The notes beneath the pieces are model-generated. The model did no database searches and was not told the origin of the DNA. It saw nothing but the letters and a program-made list of their open reading frames with translations. This document shows, piece after piece, positions 13,701 through 28,700 of a stretch of 64,000 bases of DNA. The number at the start of each line of letters is the position of its first letter. Positions within the stretch are counted from its first letter, which is position 1. A program made the position numbers and the translations under genes. Source of the stretch: Parus major (Eukaryota > Chordata > Aves > Passeriformes > Paridae); the NCBI RefSeq assembly GCF_001522545.3, contig NC_031770.1, forward strand, positions 29,685,864 through 29,749,863, in the 5' to 3' direction.

Positions 13701-16700
13701 TTCAGTCCTCTCAGCGAGCACAGAAAATTCTGCAAGTTTGGTAAAACTCTTAGTCTGCATGGTGAACAGCAATACAGCAATGAAGGGACATAATTATGAA
13801 CCCATTCAATAATATTAAAGTCAAAATGAAGGCATGCCATTCATGAACAATCATATAATTTATGTACTGTGCATTTAATCTAATTCTATAGTGACATTAT
13901 TTTATTAATAAAACCAGTTATTCACTTTGTCACATAACCTCTATGTAGTATAATTTGTCACTTCTTTGAAATTATTACTACACTCACCATAGTTAGGAAA
14001 ATTCCAAACTCTGGATTTAAATCTACACAGTCTCCATCAGAAAAAATGAACTGCTTCTTTTTTTCTTTTCTTGCTGTTAAAATAATATAGATTTGTTGTG
14101 CTGCTACTGACAAGACAGGCAATTCGATTCTATTGAATTCATCAAAACATCCCCAAGATCCAGATTGTGCAAGACCTAAAATAGGGAAAGAAAAAAATGT
14201 TATCTCTTGTCTTTCCAGTATATTTGAGTATCTGGACTAAATTACTTTTCCTGCAAGTAATTAAGTCATATTAGTTTTATTTATTGCCCTGTGATCAAGG
14301 AAACCCAGAGAAAGAAAAATAAAAGATAAATCTAGAAGTACTATATTAATAACAAGAATATTTTTTGTACAGGACTATTTTCACAGTTGCCTAATTTCTG
14401 TTTGGAAAAGTAACATGTATGCAGTAGCACCTAAGAGAATTGTTTTTCCTTTCAGAATGTTTTTTAAGAAAGCTTCTAACAGCATTTATTCCCAAATGAT
14501 ACTGAAGTACCAGCAAACCATGTTTTTCTTGCATGTATACTGAAAGTTTGCTATTTAATTGTGAACAATTTATGCAAGTCATTCAGGGTTTATTTGTGTT
14601 GCACAGTTAAGGCTGTATCGCTTTGAAGACAGTCTGTCATTAATTTTGTCACTCAAAGATTTTCTAAAATTTTTATGATTTTCACATGGGCAATATGTTT
14701 ATAAACCCATAGCTTTAGCCACTTCTATGTCTCTTGCTACCCAATACATACAACAACATTACTCTGAAAAAGGAGCTGACAGAAATCTTGTGAAGTTCAA
14801 GTCCCTTATTTAGGCCAGAATAACCCCATGCAGTAGTACAAGCTCTGTGCTGACTGGGTTGCAAAACAGTTTTGCAGAAAACGACCTACTGTTCCATTTA
14901 ACAACTAATTAAGCATGAATCAGAACTATGCTCTCACAGCAGTGGAAGCCAGCTGACTACTGGGTAAGAGCATAGTCTGCAGAGTGAGGCATATCCCTGT
15001 TCACCTCTACTCTGCTCTTGTGAGATATAAGCTGGAGTACCATGCTCACTTTGGGGTTTCCCAGCAGGGGAGAGACACTGATATATTGGCATGAGTGCAC
15101 CAAGTGGCTGCTGTGATGGTCAGTGGCTGGAGGGAGGACATGACACAGTGGCAGAGGCTGAGAGAACAGCATTTATTGAGCTTGAAGACAAAACAAAGGG
15201 AAAAACCTATTATTGTTGACAACTAGTTAATAGGAGGGACTGAGAAATTTGATTCAGGCTTGTTTCAGAGGTGCAGAGGAAGAAGAAAAGACAATGGATG
15301 TCTGTTTCAATGTGGAAGATTCTAAGCCAGAGGAAGTATAAAAAATGTGATAATGAGAATGAGAAAAACACTTGAGCAGAGGTGTTGCAGAACATCTATC
15401 CCTGGAGACCATCAAAACCTAACACGAATAAGGTACTGAGTAAGCACCCTGCTCTACCTGCACCTCCTAAATGATATATGGAAATCTCTTCTATCCTACA
15501 AGATGAAATCTTACCTTTGAAAATCCTGCCCAAACCTCTGAAGTCCATTTGATCAGAGCAATTGAAGACTACTACGTATTTTCCCAGAGCCTTTCCCATG
15601 TCTTTTGTTGTTTCTGTTTTACCAGTTCCAGCTGGTCCTGCTGGAGCTCCTCCCATATTCATTCCCAAAGCTTGTGCTAAAGTTATATAGCACCTACAAA
15701 TATTAACTGATGTTAATCTATTTAATTATATTAAAGATATAAGTCCATATGTATAAAATACAGATAAGTTATACAATAGATTCTACAACCCCTACTTCTT
15801 CATAAAGCAATTCCATGGATTTCAGTGCAAAAAGTTCAGAGAGGTAAAATGCACAAAATATAGTATTTAAACATTACTTATAAAAGAAAAAAAAAACAAA
15901 CCAACAAATCAAACAAACAACAAAAGAAACAAATCCTAGTGTTAACAACCTAAAAAATTAATGCACATCCCATAAAGGTATTTCTCATTAACTTTTCTGG
16001 CAACTATAAAGAGCACATTCTGCTGTATCATATTCTGCAGCATCCTAACCTGTATACATTTAATTATGCTATTGTTGACTAAATCCAAGTGTGAAAGAAT
16101 AAGGATATATGGATGGCCCCTTCCCCTGTTATGGATAAGAAATAGTTAAAATTCTAGAAAAAAAGAACCCTAAGCTTTAACCCTGTTTGGGTTTTTTTAA
16201 GTTTTAGAAGGTCTGGAGTACAGTTTTTCTTACATGTGAGACTTAGTTATGATTTTCACTCATGGCAAGGTATGGAAAAATAATGCTAAAGGAATTAGGC
16301 TAAGGGGTATCTTCACTGTCAAGTCAACATAGTTTGGACACATTCTAACTGAAGTATTTCTGGTTTTAATCCATAATTGGACAGAATTTTGTAACTAATT
16401 GGTTCCTCAATTTAGTTTGAATCACTGTAATTTGTTACACCAAACTTGCACTGCAGGAACTTTCTTGCTTTCTATACAATAAGAAGTTCTGAAGTGACAG
16501 GAAGCGTTAATCTCTGCTGTTCTACTTCAATCAGTTTTGGGGTAGAGTTTAACAATTTCACATCAAAAATACTCAGTTTCTGAGGGCAATACAATTCACT
16601 GCAGAAATCTACTGAACTTTCCATACTGTCACAATAGCAGTTCTACCTCTTCTGGAGAAATGAAGGTATTTAGAGAGTCATAGAGGCACATATACCACAT

Positions 16701-19700
16701 AGATATCAAAGTAAATGAGTGTAGGTTGGAAGTTGTTTTTCTTTCTTGAGGGGATCTTTCTGCAAGTGAAGTATCTCTTGATCTTTTATTTTCTCATTTG
16801 GTTAAAAGTGACATCTCAAGAAAGGATTGAATGGAGAAAGAATGTGGACAAGGAAGGAAGCAAAGAAATTCCCAAGAGGAAAAAAGAAATATAGTTCTTT
16901 GTTAAACCACATTTGAAACAAAATGACCAATTACTTGCCTGGCTACAGAAGAAGGAAGGTGAGTGCACACAGCTTTTACTTAGACTTTCAAAGAAGCCAT
17001 AGAATCTTCAGAGAATCTCTTATTATAAAATTTGAAATATTTGACCTAATCTTCTCTTCAGTATACTGCTTAACTATATGTTACTATATAACCTTAAAAC
17101 AGTGAATTTTATTATTAAATGTTCTTTTTAAGACTGGGCAGTGATAAAGGAATTAGTAAGTGTACACATTAGTGGGACCCTATTTTACCTTTTCTCAAAG
17201 AGTATATTAAGAAAATGTATGAGAATGTTTTTATGAATGATCTAGCCCACACAGGACTTAACTCAGATTTTATCTCTTTAAAGATACATGTTAAATAAAC
17301 ACTATAGATATTAAAAGTACTCCTTATCTATAATTGCATTTCTAACCTGTCTGTAAGAGGTGTTATAACCAGACGATCAGTGCAACCCAGAAATTCATTT
17401 TGGTAAATAAAATCAACATCTGTAATTGCTACGATGACGTGATCATAATCCTCTTTATAGTAGAATCTAGACTGCTTTAACCATTCAAAATCAGTCGGTG
17501 TTTTGATGTTCATTTTTACCTTAAAAGAAATAAAGGTATGTGTTATATTTGAACATCTACACTTACTGCCTTTACCAACTGTGATAAAATGCTTTTTTGT
17601 ATGTGAATAATGAGTGATTACTCAGATTAAAGTTCCTTTAAAGTAAGTAAACTTAAGTACAATAAGCATGATATAACATGCTCAAATGTATGCTAAACTG
17701 ATATTAAAAAACACCCTGACTGTTTAACCCAATCATCCCAACATCTATGTTATCAAATAAATTTTGAACTGCTTTGGTAGGGCAGTCCACTTTCCAAGTG
17801 AGAAATGCAAATAGCACTCAGTTACTCATTGTAACAAAGGGCATGATGAGGGAAGGATGTGACTGAGGCAGAGAAGCAAAATGCTGGATAATCTAAAAAG
17901 CCTCTGGAAATATGTGAGGGACAGTGTTGAAGAGTGCCCTTCCTCACAGAATAAAGGAATGGTAACAATTTAGCACGGTCTCAAAAGTTCAAGTAGAATT
18001 GCAACTATCATCTGATTTTAGTAGGTTTTTTGTTTGCTTGTGTTCTGTGTCTCCTTAGGAATGTGCAGCCATGTGCCAACTGAGATTCTGTAAACCCATG
18101 AGAAAATGATGTTACAGTTAAAACACCCTCAGCACTCAGCTTCTTAAGTTATGCAAGTAAGAGTAGTACAACTGTTTTTCAAAGGAATGAAATACTTCGT
18201 TTTGTCTACCAAAATATAACTTTATAGAAGACATGGAAAATTTAAAAATTCTAAGAAAAGTGGCAAAAATATTTAGTTGATGGAACTAAATAATGTTATT
18301 CTAGTTTAAGCAAAACTGCATTTTTTTCAAGTGGTGAGATTATGGACATCTTTCTCTTACATATGCATACACATGTAACTGTAGCCACCACATCTAAGAG
18401 TATTATGATAGAAAATGTATTTAGTTGTCAGAAATCAAAATCTATACTTTACCAAATCATCAAAAATATCACGCTGATGCACATGAATGGTAATAAGTGT
18501 TTCAAATTTCACTCTCTCAAACTTGGAAAGATCCTGTGTGGTCTGGCCAATCAATGTATTCAGAATATCCAGAAATCTAGCATTGGTTACATCCATGATT
18601 TTTTTGTCATCCTTAGCAGTGCGTAGAGCTTCTTCTCCATCACGTGTCCACAGTATTTGAATTCCCAGTAATCCAACCTAAAAGTGTAATACATGAAAAA
18701 TATACAAAGGAATCACTTGTTGAACCCTAGCTGTTACAGAAGGCTTAGTTATAATAGGAACGATAAATTTTGGTGTAGACAGTTCCAAAATATCACTATA
18801 TCCAACGTGAATCTATCTCACCAGGACACCATGCCTGAATTAATTTGCTCTGCTGCACAATCTGCTGAGAAAGCAGATATACTCAAGCTAAGGACTAGTG
18901 TCAGTTTCCCTTCTACTCTTTTAGAGGATCCAGTAATATATACCTAAAGTGGATCTGGGGGAAGAAGACCTTCTGAAAATTTTCCATTGTCAATTTGTAA
19001 ATAATTAAAGAACATTAAGATGCTGTGAATTTTCACTGAAAATGGAATGGCTTGCCTTCTAACATTCTGTCATGCCTAGAGCACATTGAACTACAAATCA
19101 TTTTGCTTCCAAATAAATGTCGAGAGTTACAGGATGTTGTACGTAAGCTACTGTCTCAGATCGGTTTTGATTTAAAATAATCACAGCCAAAATTTACAGA
19201 CAAACACTGTGCCCCTTTATTACTTCTATTACTCACATTTCTATATTCATAAAGCACCAAGCCCTAAAAATTTTACTCAACAATCTCTTTTAACTTTTCT
19301 GGCTCCCTATGCCTGTACTGAGCTAATGGTTACAGAATTTGTGTATTAGAAGATAGCCTGATGATTTCAAATGGTGAGCTATCATAGGCAGAGTCTAAAA
19401 AAAAGATTGATTTTAGAATGAGTCAAAGGAAAACAAAAAATAAATAAAATAAATATTTGGATGTGACTGTCTCATGCTATCTATAACAGAAGCTACTGAG
19501 CCAGGAAAATGTCAGTTTGAAGAAAACATTTTATTTGTCAGTATTTTGCCTAATTTCTTCTCTCTTCTGTAACACAGATTTTCGTTGTAAAAATTCCTTC
19601 ACCAAACCCTTCCAAAACAAACATTTGGAGCATAAGAATTTAACAAGATATGAGAAATGATCTTTACAGAAGGTAGTAAAGCTACATCATAATGTCTGAC

Positions 19701-22700
19701 ATGAAACAAGGCAGTCTTTATTTGTTTAAGGTAGTGAAAATTTTCAAATAAACACTGCTGAGACAATACTCAATTACATCATAAATTCAGCTTTAGGATA
19801 ATTCTATTAAGTATTCAAATGTATTGATTTTTTTAAAAAAGCAACATACTGGCCTGCAGAATTTTTACTAAAAATTACACCCAGCACTGTACCAGTCCTT
19901 AAGTTACAGATTCATAATTAATACATGATGGGAAGCAGCTCATTAATTTTTTTAATGAAATTTATGAATTATCAGTAAGATGGATGAGTTTCTAGAATCC
20001 TTCAACATAGCCTTGTACTAGGACTGTATTATCATAGTGACAAATACACGAACTATGAGGTAAATCCTATAAATTATGAGATAAATAATCATAATCATAG
20101 CTCTTGCAATCTTAAGTTATGAGAGAAATCAATCTGCACATGCAATTTTACTTGCAGCTGAAAGGGATTTAAAATCCATTACAGAAAATATAAGCTCTAC
20201 TTAATATTCTCCAAGAGAACTAAAAAAAAATAAAAAAATAAAAAAAAATATATATATATATATCTAAAGCAGATGGCAAGAAAAATATTATGCTATATAC
20301 TGGGTCTCAAAATCAAAGTAGTTTAGGATTACCTTCTAGTGACCTGATCCTTCCCCTTGCTTCCTCTATGAAAACTTCCTCATACTAGCAATCCCATGTG
20401 CTCTTTACCTTCCACCTGCTCCCAGACACAACCCAGACTGTACACCCATGTCCACATCTCGTATTCTTACCTGTGCTGGGAATTGATTAAGAAAATTCAA
20501 CAACTGATATCCTGGGTCACTAATTTGGTAAAATGCTGCCCTAATTATGCCATGCAATGACTTCTGCTGCATTTGCAATAAAATCTTCAGCCAAATTTCT
20601 ACTGGTCCTTTTGCAACCACTGGAGTGTCCAACTGTAAAATTAATGAAAGTAAATGTATAAAATAGAACATATTTATTAACTTTCTGTTCAAGAATATGA
20701 GTTACTATATAGTTATTCAATTTCTATTCACAGCAGCTATAGATTTTACTTCAATTAATATCCAAACAACTTATTTAATGAAGACATATTCTAGTCTTGT
20801 TAACAACAATCCTTGAAATATTTATCTTTAATTAACAATAATTCATCTTAATACATCTTATATGTTCAATAATAGAATTATTTATCTATTACTGTTTCTG
20901 GAAAAAAAAAATCATATAATTACTGGAATTTTTTCTCCTTCTCTTGATATGACTGTCAGTATGCGATCATAATCCTTTGGGTGAAACTCTACTTCATTTA
21001 TGTTGTCAGATATGGAAGTCAGATGTGGCTGTAAGGATAATTCAGGAATCATTCAATATAAATATTTAGCATTAGCAAACAGAAAAAAAAAAATCTCAAA
21101 TAAAGTTATCCTGCAAAATTCATCTGAACCTACAGATTAATTTCTGGCCATTTGTAGGTAACAATTACAGAAATTGTTGCATAGAATTTTATCTCTGTCT
21201 ACTGTATTTTTACAGTTTCCCAAGATGATCTAGCAGAGATCAACTGGCTTATCTCAATCAACCCTCAGTAACAATCCAGACTAACTGGAAGAACTTCGCA
21301 ACATGCAAAGCAGGAAAGCCTCACAGGGTTCTTTTTTTAGTTTAGTTGGGAAAGAAGCCACCAGGAAATCACTTGATCAAACCATGTTCTAGTGTTCTGA
21401 ATTCTGAATTCAGAAGATTCTTTTGAATTACAGGTAACAAAATTTCACATTCTGTTAAAGAATGGAGAGCAAGAAAAACAATTTTTTTTCACCAAACTTT
21501 ATAAAAAAAAAAATTTGCATCCCATTTTAATAAATGCTTCTATGTATTCCAATTTTTTTATATAAGTAGAAAAAAAATCTTTAAGTTCATACCTGGATTG
21601 TATGAGAATCACTTGCTTGTCCAAGAATTTCAACAAGTGCAGGATCAGAAATAAAAAAGAATCTTGGAAACAGCAGTCTTTTCTTCTCTAAATATCTTTA
21701 AAATTGAACAAGATGTTTTTTAACTATTTTTTTAACTATTAAACTATTCCAGGTTGCATTTTTTTCTATATAGGGGTGTAAGTAAGACTGAAATACAATA
21801 AATGTTTCATACAAATTATTTACAATACAGTAAAGCAGTAAAAATCAATTCATACCCTGTAAGTGATTTCTGACATACTTCCAACTGTTCATGTAAATGA
21901 GGAAGAAGTTGCTCCATAGTATCATCTCCAACACAGCAGGCAACTACATTTGCATTTTCATGAGCTCGTTGCATTATTTTTACCCATGATTTGTCAATAT
22001 TCTGAAAACGCTTTGCTTCCTATATGTAGGAAAACCAAAGTATAATCTGTTGAAAATTATTGCACAGAAAGCTTTTGGTACACAATATTAGGCAAGCATT
22101 GTAAAGTTTACCTGGGGTAACTCTTTTGCAATATCACCTGCTACAAAAACAGCTTCAAGATAAATCCATAGGTTCTGCACAACCAGCCATTCTTCAATTA
22201 TGTGTGAAGAGTTACTTAGTTTATAAACCCAGCTCTGAATTTGCTTTTTAAATGCCGTATTGTATCTAAAAGTGGAGAGGAACATAAACTATTTAATTCT
22301 AAGTAAAGCTATTATAAAATAAATACTTACAATGATGAAAAAAAAACCCCAAGCCTAGAACAAACTAACTCGTTTCACATAGAACAAGAACAACATTATG
22401 GAAAGATTTTGGCAGCTTGTTTACATTCAAATATATTGAGATGAAAGTTGTCTCAATTGAATGTGCATGGAAGTCTTTCTCATAAGGATGTTTTTCATTA
22501 GGCCTTGTAATATTTTGTTTCATTAAAAAATATTTAATTCAAATTTACTGCTAATTTAGCTCAATAATAGTATTGTTACTATCTCAGTGTATTTCTGAAA
22601 ATGCCATACATGAGCAATGCCAAGTACCTATTGGACAGTAGAGAATCCAGAACCATTAAACTGTCCTCCATCAATATCATAATTTCTGCTGATTCAATTC

Positions 22701-25700
22701 CCTTTAACAGTAACTCTCCTCTTGATTTGAACTGTGCAAAGCTCAGACTTTGGGCTCCCCAGGTTTCAGCTACTTGAGACAGTTTGGCTTCTATATCCTT
22801 TTCCTTCATAGCAGAAATGCATATATCCTGCAAAGAAAGAACCACTTTTTAGACTCTCCAATCTTGTGAAATGAATTTCCTAATACTGCATATCCAGTCA
22901 TAGAATATTAAAAAATGCAGATATCACACTTCAAATGTTACTCACTCAAATTATTTGTATTGATAACTGAAAAAAGCACTTTTGGAAATGGATGAATATG
23001 TATTTTCTGTGGTGTCACATTTTGTTATTTCTGTGTAAAAAGATTTTTGGATCACAACTTCTACAAGGCTGAGGAGGGGTAGTGATTAGACTCCTCATCA
23101 GATGAGCTCTGACTCTTACCACACTTCAGTTTATAGAAATACAGAATCTAAGAATAGTTTAAGTTGGAAAGGTCAAGTCCAACAATCTATTCAAATCAGA
23201 ACTTAATTCAAAATTAAGCAGATCACCTTGGAATGCTTCCATATAAATCAGCTATAGATATAATAAGTTTTTGCATATGTATTTACCATAAGAAACATGG
23301 AAACCCCACTGAGTTCTCACAAATTATATGGGGTGGTTTTTTTAAGTTGTCTGGTTCAAAACAAGCCATACTAATCTGGAAAAAGTCTTAATATTAAATA
23401 TTATTAAGCATGAAGTCCTCATCTAAAATTTCAGATTTATCTACAAAACTATAAAGCAACCACAGAGGTACAAAATTAGGTGACCATTACCATTTAAAGT
23501 TTCGTCTGAGGATTTTTTCTTGCTTCAAAAAAGCTAAGAAAACCATAAAAAATAATGGCATGAGGATTGTGAAGAGATTATCTAAAAATAAGGGTCTAGA
23601 GATTCCAGCTCCTACCTCTATATTTGTTCACATAGATAAGAGCTTCTAAATAAAACACCTATTGTTCTAAACCAGTGTGGTCTGACTGAGAGTCAAGGAC
23701 TTAAATGAAGTAATTATTTTTAAAGAGAGTAACCATTTTATAAACAATCTCATTATTTTTGCTGACAATATAAAATTAACAAGGAGGGGGAAAACCCTAC
23801 CTCAATATCTTCTTTATTTTTAAGAATTGGTGCTTCCATGATGTTTCGAAGGCAAAAGGTCTCAGATTCTACATCAAATAGATGTCCTGTTGTTTCAGAA
23901 ATGCGATCCCAGTGTCTTTGCTTCATTGCTTTGTCAGACATCATTTCCAGCAAAGAACAACACTCAATAAAATCCTCAATTCTTTTCTTGAGATCTGAAA
24001 ATGCTTGCCAGTGGTGGAGGCCTTTAGGTAGTCTACGGCACCTGCATTTAAATTAAAGTGATACAGTAGTAAATGCCCTTTCTGTCACAACAGAATTGTT
24101 TAAACAAGAGTTTATAAAGTGGATTGTATTAAGGTCAATATTTTCTAGGTCAACTAGCCTACCTGTTTCAGAAAAACTGATACAAATGCCCTACTTAAAA
24201 ATCATAATATTTAATAGTCTCAAACACTGATATTTTCCCTGTAAATAAAGAAAATAAAAAATACCATAGTTTCCATTAAAACATAGTTACCTCTTGCTTA
24301 TCATCAGAAACTCTTTATTGGAAAAGAAAAAGAAAGAAAAAAATAGTTAATTAAGTTAATTTTCACATATTAAATCCTTGTACAAGTATAATATTTACTT
24401 CAGTTTAATACACATGGCATTTATTAATATACCAATTCAGAGACAGACATAAAAGTGAGATAAATATGACTGCCTCCTCCACTTTTGGTTAGTGGTTCTG
24501 AAACCATTTACTAAGGAGAACTATATATTTCTAATGTGGAAAAAAGCCTGAGAACAAATAAATAAATATCTGCCACTTTGACCACACTTTCAAAGAGCCA
24601 ACACACCAAAAACCGAGCAGGTGACCTACCACAGGAATGCCTTGTTGCATATGGTAAAGTATATCCTTATCGGGAAAAACAATAAATCCTTGGTTTTGCA
24701 TCCTTTATCACTTATTTCTCTACCTCCCATTGGTATGATTTCATATTCCCAGTAATCAGGAACAATACAGCATATGGCTTAGAGCTATGTCTGTGCTGGG
24801 TGGTTGTCAGTATGTTCATGTTGGTTAGTTCCCTGCTTGATGTCAAACTGGATGTTTAACACTTGCCTGCCTTTCTCTGAAGGAGATAGAATTTTGTGCC
24901 CCTTATACTTTTGTGCAAAACTTAAAATCAATGGGCTAATCATCTGTGATAGATTTGCATTTAAGAAACAAAGAGAAACACCTAAGGAAGTTCAGGCTGC
25001 TGGAGGCTGATGGGAGTTTTTCTCCTGGCCAATAACTGGCCATTTTTGAGAACTGACAGTAGTTTTGACCATTAAAAGTGAGATCAACCTGTGAACACCA
25101 CCTTAAGACCTAAGCCCAGGAATTTCTTGCTCTTTTTTGGTTTCCGGCTTTGAAAAGTAGCAGAATTCCAGCTGGCTACTGTCCCCTGCCCAGGCCATGC
25201 GGCCTGGGTTGGGGCTGGGCTGGGCCTGCCGCGGTCCCCAGGCAGGAGATGGGGCCTGCGGGGCTTCTCCCCAGGCCCAGGCCAGGGCTGGGCTCTCATG
25301 CGGCTTCCCAGAAAGCTTCCAGGGTGGCTGAAGCTTTTCCCATAAGGGGCCCTGGATCTAAGTGCTGCTGAGCTGAAACCTGGCACCATGAACACCTGTG
25401 GCTTGAGCAAGATTTTAACCCTATTACCACCCAGATGAGACTTGCAAATTTAATCTTTTTTCCAGGAAGAAAACAAGAGAGAGAGTGATCAACAGGTAGA
25501 CAACATAAACTATCAAAGACAGTGAAGAAAGAAATTATGCTTCAGATGAAGACAGAAATAAGGAGATGCTTTAATAAGCTGAAATATTCTTTGGCTAAAA
25601 CTATGGACATAGACCATAGTGTTCTGAAAAATCTCCTTTAATTCATGCAAAAGTATTTTGAGAGGAATAGAGTATTTCAAAGTGTGGATCTAAGCAAATA

Positions 25701-28700
25701 GTGAAGTAGTTGTGATCCTATAAAATGCTGGAATAAAAAAAGAGAAGTGATAGTTGTTGAAGATTTGTGGCCCTTAAGAAGCAAAGAGAAAACTTCTGTT
25801 TCCAGAAATGCTCACAGAGACAGATGAAGAGAACTTCTGCCTTTGAATAACTCATCCTTAAAATGACACCCCTTGACTTATGACCCATAACACACCTCAA
25901 AGTGGTGTGAAATGAGAGAAGAGAACTGATAACAGAGTTTTCCAAGCAGCTGGCATCAGAAAAATAGAAAACCATGAGAAAATGGTTTTCTTGTGACAAA
26001 CTCCATAAATTGACAGAAGAGAACTTTTTCTCTACAAAAACTGATAAAAAGACTATAGCAGAGTTGAAACTGTTTTAGCCACCAAGTTTTTTTGTCTCTT
26101 TGTTGTCATGTGAACAAAGAGAATAGTTAAGAAGTGGAGAAAAAGAGCTTCTAGAAGTTTTGTTCGAATTTCTTATCCTTGTAGTTTTGTTAATAAACTT
26201 TCTTTGTTGCTTTTAAGTTTTAAGCCTGTTGTGCTCTTCTTCTAATCCATATCTCACAGCAAAAAATGAGTAAGTTTCCTAGTGATTTTTTAGCTAATGC
26301 TTTAAAACCACAACATCATCCCAGTTGAAGAACTTAGCTTTCACAAATAAAATTTCAGTCCTCCTAAACTTTTGGTTGCTTTAGGTAATGAGCTCAGCAC
26401 GTCAACTGATTGTATGTACTTCAGTTATCCAAGCTACAGGTAAAAGGCTGCTTAACTAGAAGTATGATGTTATTTTATTCCTTCTTGAATAATCTTACTG
26501 TTTATGATAAACCTTATTCATGGAGGTTTTGATAAATGTATCAATGGCTTTGCTGAACTCTATCTTAATAAACTAAATCTTAATGGATTTAACATCTGTT
26601 ACTATTCATACATTAAACATACCTGGTTTGAAAATCTGTAAGTTCAGTACTGATTTTTTCAATATCTATCTCTGTCCAAAGTATGTCATAGTAACCATTG
26701 ATAGTGCTTATTACAGTATCATATAATCCATACAATTTCTGAAGCAAGCTTAACTCCTTCCTGGGAATAAAGAAGCAATTATGCCAATAATTTCAATCAG
26801 CTCTCTGGATATCTCATAATATTTAAATACACGATATATGAAATAATAATACAAAAAATAGAGGTAGACATTTAGAGTACATTTCTTAATGTAGAAAAGA
26901 ATACTTCATCAAAAAAGAATCCACAAAAAAAAGCAGATGGTTGGTGCTAAGGACCTAATATCCACATTAAATGTATTTGGAGGAAGTTTTGCTTCTGTCT
27001 AGTTCCCCAAAATCCCCATTAGTCCAAAAGAAACCTAGGTCATATGCCCTAAGCTGGCTCTGCAGTGCAGAGCAGAGCATGGCAGGTAGAAACAAACTGT
27101 CAATTTACTTAGAATCACTTTCTGAATCTGAACTAAAATCTGATCTAAAACCAAACAGTGAGATCCTCCTCTGGTGTGAATAACCATCAAACATTGAAAT
27201 GGCTGGCACAAAAACTTTAGAATCTGATCATCATTTGTACAGCTGCTTAAAAAATTCAGACCTTCATAAAAGCTGTAGTTAAATTCTTCTTATATCACAA
27301 CAGAATGAACTTCCCTTACATTTTCTTCTTCACTTTTTACCATATCTTAATATATAAATGCATGTTTTTATTTAATTTATGTCCAGAACAGGGCATATTG
27401 CTTCTTTATATTATATTTATACACAGTAAAATCATCTGGTATCATTCTGTTACAATAAGAAATATTATTTTTAATTAACAAATTAATAAAAACTTACAAT
27501 TTTATTTATTTATCTATTTATTTTTTATTTATTTTATTCAAGGCAATGGAAAACTTGCATATTGTAATATATCTGCCTTTGGTGTAAGCCTAAGACTTTT
27601 TAACATACTTAGTAACATAATGAAGGTAGCCATATTTCCACAGTTACCTGACTTTATGCAAAATGTCATACTCTGTGACAGGCAATCCAAACAACCGTTC
27701 ACCAGATGAGTACGTGATAAACTTTCTCCACAGCTCATCAAAGTTAGCCTGATTGTGTTTCATATAGATCAAATGAAAATATAAGTTTATATGTTTTAAC
27801 TTAAATTTGTCTAAAAATAAATCATTAAACAGCTTCAAAATTTCATTCAGTCTATTAGAAGTATATATATAAAATATCTGAAAATATTTTTGATCTAAAC
27901 AAATATATAGCTTGAAGAAAAACACCAGAGTGCTAAATAACACAATTACTTTTAAAGTGTAACTGCTGTCCAAAGGATATAATCACCATAGAAAAATGGA
28001 AAGAAGAATGATTTTCACAACTAGTATCCAAAAGTACAGAGCATTCTCTTGTAAGAGAGAAAATAAGAAAAACAAATAATGTTTCAAAATAAGAAACACA
28101 GCAAATTTAACCAGAATAATTCAATTTTCAGTACATATTAGATGTATTAGAAAGATTAAGCACCTTCTCCTAGTCACGCAGTGCTTTTCAAAAACTCAGA
28201 ATTTACTTTATATAATCTATACAATATGTTAGACTCACAAAATTACTATTCAATTTAGTATAAATTACTAGGACCCACTGTTCAATTTACTAAACTTGCA
28301 GGAAAAAGAAGAAGGGTTAAAACTAGAGAAAATACTGCTCCTAGACATATGAATTAAGGTTCATAACAAATAACAAAGACAATTATCTAATAAAAATGTG
28401 ATCTTTAAAAGATTAGAAGATAGGCTCATGATTGCTTTGTAACCTGGCTTCTTTTCAGATATAATCAAGGTGTCATAATTGACTCTTCCCTTTTCTAGTG
28501 CTTTTATTACTTCAAATTAATAATTTCTGCTCACAAAATATGAAGAGAGAAGAAAGTTCAGATCAGTCAATCAATCCGTCCACATTAAGGAAAAAATTGC
28601 ATGAGAGAAACTACAGATAACATAATATTATATGGAATATCGAAATTATAATTTGGTAAACTTGTTATTATAAGCAAGTGCAGATTTAATTAATTAGCTG

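Noticed and set aside
24293..24320. Tiny candidate exon with AG/GT-like borders and a matching phase
   Set aside because: E27 joins E28 directly in phase and restores the conserved F-Q-x-R-C-R-x-L-P run; the extra residues (EFLMISK) would disrupt it.
25084..25410. GC-rich frames on both strands (Pro/Arg/Gly-rich)
   Set aside because: Product of the GC-rich LTR core; no protein family recognised.
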